Part shown: positions 47,201 through 57,644 of the stretch, one piece after another
Numbering within the stretch: position 1 is the stretch's first letter
Layout: the number at the start of each line of letters is the position of its first letter
Assembly: GCF_024362695.1 (NCBI RefSeq)
Contig: NC_065417.1
Coordinates: 12,455,001-12,519,000, forward strand
Source: Pectinophora gossypiella
Taxonomy: Eukaryota > Arthropoda > Insecta > Lepidoptera > Gelechiidae
Direction of reading: 5' to 3'
Length of the DNA: 64,000 nucleotides
Notes under the pieces: model-generated
What the model saw: only the letters and a program-made list of their open reading frames with translations
Told to the model about the DNA's origin: nothing
Databases searched by the model: none
Made by a program: the position numbers and the translations under genes

Positions 47201-50200
47201 AAAACATTTTTGCTTGAAGAAAATCGGGCCGCGTCGTTTTTGTTGGAAGGCAATGCTTTGTATAGTTTCAAGGATAAAGTTGATAAAAGTAAAGCGGGAT
47301 TTCCTGTTGTAAGGTAAGTTAATTTATACTTATTATATTTTGTGATGTGCGACGATATCTTTGGCACAGAATACATGTTAGTACTACGTCACGCCCCGGA
47401 CACTTCATACAAACGACCTCGTTTTACACAGACACCACACATTGACGTTATCGTACACCCGCGTCTGTGTGTGACATCTGACGCCATACGATTCAAGTTT
47501 AACACTTTCAAGGACAGAACGTCTAATGACGTTCCGATTCTAATGTGTCATACTATCTATAATAATGAACCATCAATGTCCCATGGTCTCCGCACGTGAA
47601 AGGGTTAAACTATGTCCCCGAGGGGGGGGGGGGGAACTTAGCTCAGCCGCTGGTGGGGGGCGGGGAGTTGCCGTTCTATACGTAGTATTATTGTTTATTC
47701 TATGACTACGCCTCTTCCAGCGCCTCCTCCATTTAACAGCCTCCGTGGTCTAGTGGTTAGAGCGTTAGGCTCACGATCTGGAGGTCCGGGTTCGATTCCC
47801 GATGGGGACATTGTCGAAATCACTTTGTGAGACTGTCCTTTGTTTGGTAAGGACTTTTCAGGCTTGAATCACCTGATTGTCTGAAAAAGTAAGATGATTC
47901 CGTGCTTCGGAGGGCACGTTAAGCCGTTGGTCCCGGATATTAGCCGTAAAAACACCTCCACCAACCCGCACTGGAGCAGCGTGGTGGAGTATGCTCCATA
48001 CCCCCTCCGGTTGATTGAGGGGAGGCCTGTGCCCAGCAGTGGGACGTATATAGGCAGTTTATGTTATATGTATCTATGACTACGTACAGAGAGGATACTC
48101 ATCTTCACCCACCGAAACTAGATACCCCAACAGTCCCTGCACGTTAACCACCCTTCTACCCTCTCATTTGCCTTGGAGGTATTGCGAGTAAATTGTATTA
48201 TCTATTTGTCTTTTTTTTTTTAAATAACATTATGGTTATATCATCTATGTATCAGAGTGTTTAGGCATTAAATTAAACAAGAATAAAGACGTTTATATAA
48301 ACATAATAAAAAAAATTAAAAATATTAATAAATTAAATTTGAATTCAAAAATATCTTTATTTAGTAGGTAACATAGTGTCGTAGTGTCGTAGTGTCATAG
48401 TTACACTTTAATCGTCATTATTTACATAACGAACGTCTCATCCGCCTAAAACTACTGCAGCTTCCCACAACCTGTATAGCTGGGGAAAAGAAGGTGCAAG
48501 AAAAACCTATAATAGTTCGAGTATTGTATTTTTAATGTCATCTTACAAATCTGCCAATAAATCTATTGGGGCGAGTTTACGTGAGTTATAACTTTGATCG
48601 TTGTTATGACCTCTAAAATATTATATAATTATGATATAAATATGTATTACTTATGTTATAGTATATTTTTAAAATGCTTAAGTATGTTGTTGCTCTTGTC
48701 CAGTTTAAGGCATACAAACACATTTTTCAATAATCTTTAGTACTTTGCATGAACTATTATGTTGATATTTAGTAAACCCTTCAATAACCCGAATCAGTTC
48801 TAAATATAGTTTCGCTATCTATTAATCCGTTATCCATATAAAGTGTGTACACTTTAGTTAATACATCCCCCTACGCAATATTGATGGGAAATCCTTTGAG
48901 CTTTACAGTTAAAAGTATGTTAATTTCAAAGTTTTCCGCTTTGTGACATTTCAAAGTTTTCCACTTTGCTATAGAGTACCTACCATGGTCGCATTCTATT
49001 ACTGTCCTATTTCTAAAATTAGCCCTTTACGTATTACCAATATAGGTAATTAAACAGCTCCTTAAAATAGACTATTAATCTTTCTTGATACTGGTGATTG
49101 ATACTACATGTTAACATTATGCCGATATTAATATTAAGTACGTATTTAAAACTAGGAGTAGGAGGTAGGACTAAAAAGAGGAGCTCGGTGGCGCAGCGGT
49201 TAACGCGCTCGGTCTGCGATTGTTGAAGTTAAGCAACTTTCGCAAAGGCCGGTCATAAGATGGGTGACCACAAAAAAAGAAAAAAGTTTTCATCTCGAGC
49301 TTCTCCGTGCTTCGGAAGGCACGTTAAGCCGTTGGTCCCGGCTGCATTAGCAGTCGTTAATAACCACCAATCCGCACTGGGCCCGCGTGGTGGTTTAAGG
49401 CCCGATCTCCCTATCCATCCATAGGGAAGGCTCGTGCCCCAGCAGTGGGGTCGTTAATGGGCTGGTGATGGTGATGATGACGTATTAAAACCAAAACTTC
49501 GACCGATAGCGTTCGCTTCGTTAAAATGATGAAGTAGAGTTGGAATGTTTGCCTCTTCTTAATATTTTTATAGTCTTTTTAAAGTGAATTAAACAGAATC
49601 AATGGAGTAATGGGACTGGACACCTTCAGGTCTGTTGTCTTAGAACATTTGTCCGGCCAAGTAGTTTATGCCATCTGAGACAAACATACAATAAGTCACG
49701 CAAAAAATAATAATGACATGGGTAATGCCCGGATCTGTCGTCCAATACGTCCTTTCTTTTGAACTTCCTTGTTCTTCAACCTTACGAGCACATCAGGCGT
49801 TCATTAGCTAATTCAGGCCTTCATTATTGAACCGGAGTACCGGGTGAGAGTCGTCAGCGCTCCCTGTTTGTCCGATCAAGTAGTTTATGCCATCGGAACA
49901 AATGTTTTTTTTTTAACGTTGGGAAATGCTTTACGCATACCACGCCGCCCGGGGAGGCGACGTGGTTATGTGGGACTCCCCGGGTGTCGCCACCCGGTAT
50001 ACCCACTAAAACCCAAGGGTGTTCCACCTTGACGCCATCGGAACAAACCTACAATAACTCACGTCAATAAAATAGTAGTATTGGATCGGCCAAGAACAGT
50101 ATGTCATTCGAAGCAAATATACAATGCTTAAGTCACGAATAAAGTCATAAAAATAAGTATGGTATATTAATTCTCTCTTACTTCCGAAAATCCGCTACAT

Positions 50201-53200
50201 CACTATAAGATACGGTATTGAGGAGTAGATCCAAGATTGGCTCGTGCTAATCTTTCCCGGTAAACGAACCTAAAGAAACAACGGTCTGGTGGTTTTCTCG
50301 TTAAATTGTTGTTTATTTTCTTCATTGTGATATTTCATTTTGATGGAAACTGGCGAGATTGGCTTATTGAAAAATGTTTTACACTGCACCTACTTGAAAA
50401 ATAAAAAAGGAATTTGTTAATTGGTTTCTTTTTGATAAGATATTACTGGTATACAAATACGACTCACCGCCGATCACGTTGGTCTAACAGAAAGCTCGCT
50501 GAGGTGTACGGTCACGAGCATTAATATGTATACACTTTGGTACCATGTCACATTAACTTTTTTGACAAATTGAACTGTAAGTCTCACTAAATGTCAAATA
50601 TGTTAGTGCGACAGAGTCCTAAAGTGGGTACATTATATTGATCATGACTGTACTTAGGTCTGTACCTAGGTTCTGACTATCCCAATTGGAATATACTTAG
50701 TCCTGAGCATTATGTTTGTCATAAAAATATGATAGTAGTCGGTGGGCTCTGTTTTCCGCATTTAAACTCTAAAATGGCCCATTAAGCGTAAAAAAATATA
50801 TTATAGTAATACCTTATCAAAAGTAGGTTTGCTTCAAATGGCATTAATTACTTCGCCTTACCACCAAAGGTCCGTGTTGTTCTATGCCTGAAACATTTTG
50901 TAAGTTTCAGCATTCAACACACACTGTCAGTGTTGTATATCTGTAAAAAAATATATTTATTGCGTGATACCATAGAATAAGGAATAATATTACGTATTGA
51001 ACGGCAACCTCCGCTCCCCACCAGCGGCTGAGCAAGGTTTACCTCACCCCCTCGGTCTTACTTTAGTCTTCAATCCTATAGCGTCAGACGTCACACACAC
51101 AGATGCGCGTGTATAATATCGTCAATGTGTAGTGTCTGTGTAAAACGAGTGTTTTGTAATCTAAAGTATTCTTATAAAGTAACTAAATGTAGTACTAAGC
51201 ATTGGTAGTCATTTGTAAACGTCTCTATTCTTTCCATACTCAGAGAATAACGATCTGAGCTCTTAGCCAAAACATGATCTGTCAGTCTGATTCGTAATAA
51301 TTTGTAGAGATAATTTATAATACTCCTAAAGGCACTCAGCATTCTTTTATGCTCTAAGCACTTATTTATCAACGACATTCTTCATTCAACATATTTATAC
51401 AAAACCTTTTATTTTCAGATTCATTGTGTCGAGTACTTCCAATCTGACACTATTCAACGACAGACGTAATGAAGTAGAAATGTTCGTTGATAGCAAAGTA
51501 ATGCCTCAAGTGGAAGTGTTCACGTCCACTTACTCTTTGAGAGAAGGGAATGATGTCATAAAAAGTGGTATTGAGTTAGAAATGGGTGGGGTGTATACTA
51601 TTATGGTGAAGGAGGTCAACGGTGAATATGTGAGTATGATTTTGTCTTTACTTTTTTGCTGTTGAGTTTATTACCTGGGGGGGGGGGGGGGGGGGGGCGG
51701 GAGTTAAAAAGGCTACAACAATTCATCTAAACACGCAATATTAGAATATGACATTTGCGAATATAAAAGTAAGTGCGCAATGGAAAACAAATGACAAATA
51801 GCAATATTGCTTTTTTAGATGTATTGCTTCGATTTACCCCATTTTAACCTCATATTTCTCTCTTTAACTTCGCGTACTAAATGCTTAATAGCAGTACGCA
51901 GTAAGTCATCAGTCAGGGCCGTTAACCAATTTGAGGCTCCGGGCACATTACAATGAAGAAGCCCCTAGACCTAGATACAGGAGTAATTATGTAATAATGG
52001 GCAAAAGGGCAAAGTCGGCTATCATAGATTAGGCCTGTGCTATATTATAGTGCTGTATTATACCACTCCTAAATCCTGTAACAATTCTGCATTGTACACA
52101 TTTTTTTTCAGAATGTCAATGTGATTGTAATAACAGAACCAAATTCAATAACTATGGCGTGGTTGTTACCGCAATTTTTCATCATGTCGACCGCAGAGGT
52201 AACAATTTTAATGTTATTATGTTCATACAATCCTTAGAGGGGCAGCTAGTAAACTTGTACCTTGTAATAGTAATCTTGACACCAGGGTTGATAAGGTCGG
52301 TTATTGACTTCACAATCCACATAATAGAAGAAGAAGGCCGCCGATTGTACTTCTCTTGTCACTTTTGTAATTGTTTTTAGTGTTGTGTTTATAACTGCAA
52401 TAAAGCGTTTTTGTGTTGTCTGTTGTATTGTATTGTAAGCAGTCACATACATAAACAACCTATATACGTCCCACTGCTGGGCATAGGCCTGCCCTCAACC
52501 GGAATGGGTATGGAGCATACTCTACGCTGTTCCACTACGGGTTGGTGGAGGTGTTTAGGCAGAGAAAGCATATTTGTTTAAAATCTTGGAGTCTTCGCCA
52601 GGTGTTATTCGCCGTGACCGGCAATGAGTTCGCGTTCAAGGAATCTCCGGAGAGCATGAAAGCAGTGATGACGGCGGTGTGGCTTCTGACCGAGGCTGCT
52701 GGCAACGTCATCATCATCGTTATCACCAGGCTCTTTGCTGACTATCCACAGGTAATCATCGTCATCCTAGCGTTATCCCGTTTTCACAGGATCCGCTTAC
52801 CTAACCTGAAGATTTGACTGTCTGTCTGACCTTCCAACCCACGAAGGGAAAACCAGTCCAATACTAGTTAGGTCACATACCTTTGAAAATGCATTTCTCG
52901 GGAATGCGGGGTTTCCTCACGATGTCTTCCTTCACTGCTGAGAACATGATAATCATTTATGATCCAAACATGAGTTCGAAAATAAATTCTACAATTATTG
53001 ATTTTACATACATAAAGTTTTTCTAAAATACTTTTTCTATCTATTTGCAGGAAACCCAAACATTCATTTATATGGGATTGATGTTTGTGTCAATCACGAT
53101 ATTCCACTTCCTGGCCAAAGGCTATCGGTTCGAAACGGAGAAGAAATGCAGAAGTAACAGCGAGGTTCTGTACCTGCAAGTGAAGCAAACTGAAGACTGT

Positions 53201-53212
53201 TTAGAACATTAG
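35236..53212 (+). CDS. Proton-coupled oligopeptide transporter (POT/PTR2, SLC15 family)
   Basis: Fourteen exons join in frame to 687 aa: 35236-35283, 38992-39073, 39853-39994, 40091-40177, 40412-40686, 41501-41583, 43958-44131, 44251-44376, 45415-45537, 47000-47313, 51419-51629, 52112-52198, 52602-52751, 53051-53212. Family motifs are in order: EFCERFSFSGMR (TM1), YHIFS with the conserved His (TM2), GTGGIKPCVAAFGGDQF (PTR2 signature), FWALLDQMGSRWTLQA (TM7), a large extracellular loop with NxS/T sites (exons 10-11), and TGNEFAFKESPESMK with the conserved Glu (TM10). About 12 membrane segments are expected. The family imports di- and tripeptides with protons, typically in gut cells. Odd points: the ExxERFxYYG motif reads ExxERFxFSG, and the Asn of FYxxxNxG is Cys (LYFTLCVG). 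Intron 4 begins GC, not GT. Confidence 0.93.
36141..36239. mobile_element. 99-bp TTAA-flanked MITE
   Basis: TTAA occurs at 36137-36140 and 36240-36243. The ends CACTTTCA and TGAAAGGG are near-inverted. It is closely related to the MITE at 47503-47604 (shared words ACGTTCCGATTC, CCCATGGTCTC). Confidence 0.75.
36541..36890 (+). pseudogene. Helitron Pif1-like helicase C-terminal remnant, interrupted
   Basis: 36541-36605 reads MLPLILSLSSTVHNMQGSTV and 36767-36890 reads MQGSTVDHAVVYLGSKLFEL followed by GQAYVALSRVKSLEG. These are the last conserved helicase motifs (TxHxxQG and the YVALSR arginine motif) of Helitron/Pif1 proteins. The 161 bp in between is a later insertion flanked by a 19-bp duplication. 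There is no upstream helicase or Rep domain, so it is a dead fragment. Confidence 0.8.
36606..36766 (+). mobile_element. Short retro-insert in the helicase remnant
   Basis: It is flanked by ATATGCAGGGCAGCACAGT at 36587-36605 and 36767-36785. Its 3' part (CGCATAATGGGCCACCTTAG, AAATGCGGAAAACAGAGCCC) recurs in reverse at 50737-50790. The long duplication and A-rich CATAAC end suggest a 5'-truncated LINE or SINE. Confidence 0.7.
36890..37985 (-). pseudogene. Decayed mariner transposase
   Basis: Minus-strand pieces in several frames match mariner order. The N-terminus MSENESYKEKFS comes first, then IEALLGISGTTI, ARVRWCKKTLQRFNRGESN with GDESWIYA, and HPPYSPDLSSNDFF at the C-terminus. Several frameshifts and stops separate them. 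No clear terminal repeats or TA sites were identified. It lies inside the 3.46-kb inverted-repeat element. Confidence 0.8.
39138..39550 (-). mobile_element. 5'-truncated LINE, C-terminal ORF2 and tail
   Basis: The minus strand reads GLPWRCSASGMFASWSTDGF followed by LRKRVASLWERVRGSSNSLL, the C-terminal end common to a lepidopteran non-LTR family of jockey/CR1 type. The 3' end has TGAAATAAATATTTCATTCA and an ATTC/GAAT tail of about ten units (39138-39178). It is 5'-truncated and lies in intron 2 of the transporter. Confidence 0.75.
40816..41045. mobile_element. ~230-bp fold-back MITE
   Basis: The left CTAGACATGGTGTGGTGAAT and TTTGGTGGCGAAATTTCATA pair imperfectly with the right ATATGACAGTCGCCACCAAA and TATACCATGGTTCTAG. 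Inside, CCGACATGAAAAAG is repeated twice around a GGATCC-like core. It lies in intron 5 of the transporter. Confidence 0.65.
41051..41134. repeat. 84-nt near-perfect hairpin in a transporter intron
   Basis: The arms are 36 bp (41051-41086 and 41099-41134), with 34 of 36 positions paired and a 12-nt loop that can pair three more. The arm begins GTGTGCCTTTGT. It could be a microRNA-like precursor or a small fold-back transposon. No second copy was seen in the window. Confidence 0.8.
41710..41935 (-). mobile_element. SINE-tail repeat (minus strand)
   Basis: GTGTGGGTTCTGAGGTGG, GAGCCGCCAAAGGCCCCTGA and CCTTCCGAAGCACGGATCAT are the reverse complement of the 54191-54476 SINE body. The tRNA head is absent. 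It lies in intron 6 of the transporter and is bracketed by AGCAATATTGCT/GATGAATTGCT pieces at 41695 and 41998, the ends of a MITE it may have split. Confidence 0.65.
42590..42815. repeat. Repeat with tRNA-like head in reverse
   Basis: 42600-42735 matches the CGCCCCGGACACTTCATAC repeat at 47340-47500. 42740-42812 on the minus strand reads GTGGTAGCGCAGTTGGTAGA and ends GATTCGAATCCAGC, a tRNA-like A and B box. A relative with the head in both orientations is at 62698-63095. It is not a functional tRNA, as the anticodon arm is not well formed. Confidence 0.55.
44475..45010. repeat. Interspersed repeat in a transporter intron
   Basis: The segment bounded by CCGGCTTTATAAAC and TTATATCCGGCTTTGG, with CACCTGATGGTGAGTGACGA and GGATCACGCTTACCCAGCAA, has the look of a lepidopteran retroelement end. 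A 115-residue minus-strand frame (44560-44907) is open but shows no recognisable motif, so I do not call it a gene. Confidence 0.4.
46350..46490. repeat. Copy of the CGTAACGAA inverted-repeat family (partial)
   Basis: GACCATGATTCTGAGTTAAT, TTTTCCGTCGCAAAAGTATG and TTTTCATTACGATGTTACTA match 18440-19015 and 63690-63925. It lies in intron 9 of the transporter. Confidence 0.6.
47340..47700. repeat. Repeat unit with nested MITE and a 13-G run
   Basis: The outer repeat (CACTTCATACAAACGACCTC, ACATTGACGTTATCGTACAC, GTTGCCGTTCTATACG) recurs in parts at 42600-42735, 50985-51150, 55240-55330 and 56160-56240. It contains the TTAA MITE 47503-47604 and a run of 13 G at 47622-47634. It lies in intron 10 of the transporter. 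Confidence 0.65.
47503..47604. mobile_element. 102-bp TTAA-flanked MITE
   Basis: TTAA occurs at 47499-47502 and 47605-47608. The ends CACTTTCA and TGAAAGGG are near-inverted. It is a sister of 36141-36239 and is inserted into an older repeat. Confidence 0.78.
47711..48072 (+). mobile_element. tRNA-headed SINE (family A), second full copy
   Basis: It is nearly identical to 11426-11760 (A box TGGTCTAGTGGTTAGAGC, B box GGTTCGATTCC, end GACGTATATAGGCAGTTTAT). It is flanked by TCTATGACTACG at 47699-47710 and 48073-48084, with 24 extra bases before the head. The high identity of the two copies suggests recent activity. Confidence 0.87.
48345..48515 (-). mobile_element. LINE 3' end (same family as 61206-61850)
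   Basis: On the minus strand it reads TTCCCCAGCTATACAGGTTG, CTGCAGTAGTTTTAGGCGGA and AATAAAGATATTTTTGAATT, matching the 3' end of the LINE at 61206-61850. It lies in intron 10 of the transporter. Confidence 0.8.
49180..49480 (+). mobile_element. tRNA-headed SINE (family B)
   Basis: Head GAGCTCGGTGGCGCAGCGG, body GTCCCGGCTGCATTAGCAGT, tail GGTGATGGTGATGATGA. It matches 17922-18212 over its length. It lies in intron 10 of the transporter. Confidence 0.85.
49600..50100. repeat. Mixed repeat fragments
   Basis: Pieces of the fold-back family (TTCAGGTCTGTTGTCTTAGA, TCCGGCCAAGTAGTTTATGC) are broken by a GC-rich insert at 49910-50035 (CGCCCGGGGAGGCGACG, TGTCGCCACCCGGTATACCC). The insert has no known relative in the window. 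Confidence 0.4.
50506..50653. mobile_element. GTAC-ended MITE, copy 3
   Basis: It starts GTACGGTCACGAGCA and ends GATCATGACTGTAC. It is 148 bp and the best-preserved copy with 33135-33282. Confidence 0.85.
50737..50790 (-). mobile_element. Retroelement 3' fragment
   Basis: It is the reverse complement of the end of the insert at 36606-36766 (GGGCTCTGTTTTCCGCATTT, GGCCCATTAAGCG). Confidence 0.65.
51677..51697 (+). repeat. Run of 21 G just after the exon 11 donor
   Basis: Twenty-one consecutive G lie 47 bp downstream of the GTGAGT donor at 51630, followed by a MITE-like repeat to about 51840 (AGCAATATTGCTTTTTTAGA, relatives at 55850-55990). On the transcript strand the run could form a G-quadruplex. 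Confidence 0.9.
52440..53010. repeat. Repeat pieces around exon 13 of the transporter
   Basis: 52455-52555 is a minus-strand SINE A tail (CCTATATACGTCCCACTGCT) only about 45 bp before exon 13. 52752-53010 is a copy of the CTTACCTAACCTGAAG repeat (AAGGGAAAACCAGTCCAATA, CTGAGAACATGATAATCATT) that begins right at the exon 13 donor. Confidence 0.65.
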
Positions 53213-53500
53213 TGTGCTTATAATGACAAGTACTTCGAATATTGTTGTGTATAGTATTGTAATGTGTAAGTGTATATACAGGTTGTTAGTTAAAATGACA
53301 TCAGAATGTGATTTGTCAAAAAAGTGTAAAAAGCACCAACTGTGTGCAACAATCAGGAAAGTATTCTATAGGTGGTCGATATAGTTATACCTACAATAAT
53401 TTGATATTTGCATGCTAATAATAATTAGCAGCATAGAGACTCAGTAACACTGATGTATACCATAATATAATGGTGACTCTGTAAATACCTATCCTAAACG

Positions 53501-53506
53501 AATAAA
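53501..53506 (+). promoter_or_regulatory. Poly(A) signal of the peptide transporter
   Basis: AATAAA lies 289 bp past the stop codon, followed by TCATTTCTGATTTCTGATAT. It is the first such signal downstream. Confidence 0.55.
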
Positions 53507-53584
53507 TCATTTCTGATTTCTGATATTATCTACGTTGAAAGAACGATGATGCAGTGGACACCATCATCGTTGGTCTGTAACAGC

Positions 53585-53975
53585 GTTGCCAGACATCCCG
53601 ATTTTTAAATCAAAATTTAATGTCCCGCACGGGACAGGCTCAGTCCCGCTTTTCGGGAATAACTCGACCGTGCGTGCAACGTACTGAGAAAGCGCGGACG
53701 GATGGCACAGACAAGCGTGGACTGGCCGCCTGGCCGGCGCGTAATGAAGGAAATCAGTGAGCACGTAGTGAGTTGCGTTACGTGCGTAATTACAATTAAA
53801 ATACATTTTCTATGGATATTTTTGCTATCTATTGTCACGTAAACGTAATTTGCACTCAAATTAGAAGATAAATATTCAAAACCTTTTTATTATATACGTT
53901 TTTTTTACTATGTCCCGCTTTCGACAAAGACGTTCCAAAATCCCGACTTGGCAAAAAAAATTTGGCAACCTTGGT
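53585..53975. mobile_element. ~390-bp element with GTTGCCA ends
   Basis: The left GTTGCCAGACATCCCGATTT and the right AATCCCGACTTGGCAAAAAA with TTTGGCAACC are loose inverted repeats. The interior has no coding motif. Confidence 0.5.
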
Positions 53976-54190
53976 CAGTAAGCGCCCTTAGACGCATTTT
54001 TTTTGACTGCATCGTCGACACCATCATAGTTGGTAAGCGCACTAGGATGTATTAAGTATTAATAAGTAAATATTTATGTACTTATTGTAAATGTACTTAA
54101 TTGTAATGTAAAATTGATTTCTTTTTCTAACACGGTTTTTTTTATTAGACCTAATTCATTTAGAGTATATAATACTATCAACACACGCAT

Positions 54191-54476
54191 CAGCCTCCGT
54201 GGTCCAGTGGTTAAGCGTTGGGCTCACGATCCGGAGGTCCCGGGTTCGAATCCCGGTGAGAAAACATCACAAAAATCACTTTGTAATACAGGCTGATCAC
54301 GTGATTGTCCGAAAGTAAGACGATCCGTGCTTCGGTAGGCATGTTAAGCCGTTGGTCCCGGGTAAGTACGTAGTTGTTACGTGTTTTAAGTCAGGGGCCT
54401 TTGGCGGCTCAATAGTAACCCTGACACCGGGGTTGATGAAGTTTGGTAATCCACCTCACAACCCACACGATAGAAG
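54191..54476 (+). mobile_element. tRNA-headed SINE with GGCGGCTCAAT tail
   Basis: Head CAGCCTCCGTGGTCCAGTGG, B box GGTTCGAATCC, 3' end ACCTCACAACCCACACG and AAGAAC. An 11-bp duplication AACACACGCAT lies at 54180-54190 and 54477-54487. It is the full-length source of the tails seen at 25445, 41710 and elsewhere. Confidence 0.88.
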
Positions 54477-54629
54477 AACACACGCATGCGAATTTTTCCT
54501 CATTTATACCGGAAAGCCTGACGATATATTTTTAGTACAAATATTCCACCTACGCTACGATGTAACATTTTTCATGGTGTTATATGCGTAAGATAAACAA
54601 ATGGTTTAATGTACGCTGCGCTTTTCTTA

Positions 54630-55190
54630 CGTGACTTATTGTGGATTTTCCGCAAATGGCATTAACTACTTGAGCGGACAAATGAGGAGCGGTGAGGGCT
54701 CTTCCCGGTACAAAATTTAAGACAATTAGGGGTGCCCAGTCGGGCGCGAACCTCGGTTCTTTCGGAGGTATGTGACCTAAGCTGTATTGGGCTGGTTTTC
54801 CCTTCGAGGGTTGGAAGGTCAGACAGGCAGTCGCTTCCGTATAATATACGATCCTGACGACCCGATTACTCTAGCCATAGAAGCAGCCAATCAGCTCGCG
54901 ACACCAAACACTTCAGGACCCCGATACTGACCCCGCCGGCGTGGTCGACGATTTCCCTCATTCAGCGCTTATCGCTATCGACTCACTAGGGTAAATTAAT
55001 TCTTTCAAATATTTTTCCTCTCAGACGACGCCCTGAGCCGAGGTTCGCGCCCAACTGGGCACCCTCAGGCCTGTTGTCTTAAACGTTGTACCGGGTGAGA
55101 GCCTTCAGCGCTCCCCATTTGTCCGGCTAAGTAGTTAATGCCATCTGCGGCAAATCTACAATAAGTTACGTCAAAAAAAAACAAAAGGTT
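54630..55190. mobile_element. Fold-back element with ~170-bp arms
   Basis: The left arm (GGCATTAACTACTTGAGCGG, CGGGCGCGAACCTCGG) faces the right arm (CCGAGGTTCGCGCCC, AAGTAGTTAATGCCATCTGC) over about 170 bp. The centre holds CTCTAGCCATAGAAGCAGCC and CGCTTATCGCTATCGACTCA. A copy of the ACCAGCCC repeat at 54770-54845 is inserted in it. Confidence 0.75.
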
Positions 55191-57644
55191 CCGTAAAAAA
55201 CAGCACCTGTAAATTGGTGAGCTACTAAGAATAATTCTACGTATTTACGTATAGAACGGTAACTCGTCGCCTCGCACCAATTTGTATCGAGCGCCAACCT
55301 CACCCCCTCTGGGTCTTACTTTATTCTTAAATGGCTGTCGGTCAATGACCTCAGAGCTTTCATGAGAGAAAAAGGATTTTAATACCAAATGTGGGTGCAA
55401 ATTATCTTCTGGTGTCTTGTGACTTGTAAGTATGCCGTGTAGTAATAACACCTTCCACTGCATTTCCAAGGCTTTCAATTAATTGAATTTCTTGTTTATG
55501 CGTGTTTATGGTAAAATTAAAACGTAATTTTATATTAAATTAAACTTTATAACCATCAGCGTTCGTATAAATAACGGCGAGAAGCGAGTGTACATAGACA
55601 GGTATTTTTGACGGAACTTATTGTATATTTGCTGGACAAATGGGGAGTACTGAGGGTTCTCACCCGGTACAAAATTCAAGGCAACAGGCTTGAGAGTGTT
55701 CAATTGGTGTCGATGGAGAGGCAAGAATAACAAAGTTAACGATAAACAGCAAACGTTATGAATTGGGGCCCTGTGGACGAACCTCATTACTTCCTTTCTA
55801 TAATAATATTACCATTAAAAATTTAATTTCTTTTTTTAACACGATGACGCCACATCAGTACAATTCATCTAAAAACGCAAAATTACAACATGACATATGC
55901 GCATATAAAATGTAAGTGCGCAATGCAAACAAAATGTCAAATAGCAATATTGCTTTTTTAGATGAATTGCTTTGATGTGGCCTTTTTAACCCCCCTGATA
56001 AGTGCGTATATGCCTACCTGTGAGACTAAGGCCATATCGAAGGAAATCATCGAAATAGGCATTATATTGCATATAAAAATAAGTGTGTAATATCAACAAA
56101 GACCCTGGTGGTCTAAAAAGCTTTTTTAGATGACTTCAATGTAGAATGCTAGAATAAAGAATAATACTGCGTATAGAACGGTAACTCTCCGCCCCGTACC
56201 AATTCGCATCGGGCGCTGAGGTGGATTTTCCTCACCCCCTGTGAGTCTTACTTTAGTCTAAATGGTTGTAAGGTGATAAGGAGTAAGAAGGAGCGCGGGC
56301 GGATTCATTGTCTCGTTCGCACTTACGCGGTAAGGCGTCACACAGAGAGAGATATTTTAGATGCTCTTATTTATCATATACCCACAAAATGCTTTTCTAC
56401 GTATACTTACTTTTCTGCGTTAGTTAATTTTCCATTAACTTGTCTTTGCCTGTTCTAGAAGTGGATGGCGGGTGACGGCTATCTGTTGGGTACCAGCAAT
56501 AATAGCCCAAAAGAACACACACACACACACACACTTGCGTATCTCGAAGGTTCCTGTCAGTTTTTCCCTTATTTAATATCTTCCTTTATTTCTGTTTTTT
56601 TTTTTTTTGATATATTTTTTGGATTATATAATTATACATTTCTCTAATATTTGTAGCTACTTAGTAACACATTAGAATATATTAAATAATTACCAAGGGT
56701 TGGGGCCTGGTGACCTGTAGTACAAGGGAAATCCTTTTACAAGCACCAGCTCCCTTAAAATACAATTGTATCACAATGTTAGCCAACTAAGAAAATTTTT
56801 TGTTTTGTTTTGTGTTTTAAGTGGAGAAATAAACATTTTTATTATTTTTATTTATTTTTATTACTTAGTTTTTAAGTTCTCAAGTAAGTGAATTTGTATT
56901 TTTATTGAGAATAAAGATTTCTTTAAACCTATATTTTTCGCAGTGGCTCGGTCCTTAAGTATATCGCTACCCGCTTAAAGTCAGCTGTTCCACAAACAAT
57001 CTCCGCCGTCTCTTGTGATTTGAACGTTGATAAATTACAATTTGTATTGTGTTAGCCCAAAGTATTTGTCTACTGTTTAAAATTTAATTACTTTATAATT
57101 TCGTTTCACGGTTGTTGGCCTGGAACTCAAGACAATTGTGTAAACGATTGAATGTTTGGAAAACATGATCATAAATTAATTGTAAGAAAATTAAATCAAC
57201 AACAACGTATCAACAGTGGCTGCAAGTTGTCTTTGATTACTTGTGGCTCTGCCCACCCCATTAGGGATTACGGGCGTGAGTTTATGTATGTATGTATGTA
57301 AGAAAATTAAATTAGACAATTAGAGTGAAAACAATTAATTGCTTTTCTTATTTAAAGGAAAGCGATGTTCAAATAGTTTTTAAACGCGTAAACCTCAAAA
57401 TGTAAAATCATTTTAATCACTCTTTCATTGGGAGAGGATACTGATAGCATTACAGTCCTGGCAAACATCCAAGTGCCACCACAGCGTAACTAATAACAGC
57501 TTACGAGCAAATCTGAAATATTGCCATAAGTTACTCGTGCGTTAATATAGGAGGAAATCTATTGAACTCGACGAACCCGGTTTGATTTCCGGTACCGACA
57601 ATTAGGTCGTATACTAGGTTCAAGATAAAAAGATTATAGAATTC
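55191..57644. other. Gene-free repeat-rich spacer
   Basis: This contains pieces of families seen elsewhere: 55240-55330 and 56160-56240 (TCACCCCCTCTG repeat), and 55850-55990 (MITE with ATGAATTGCTTTGATGTGG end and inverted CCACATCAGTACAATTCATC start). It also holds an AC microsatellite at 56517-56533, and a possible LINE 3' end at 56690-56870 (GGAGAAATAAACATTTTTAT). No coding gene was found. Confidence 0.5.

Noticed and set aside
53564..53859. Minus-strand open frames near 53.6 kb as genes
   Set aside because: Two overlapping frames inside a GTTGCCA-ended repeat, with no motif.
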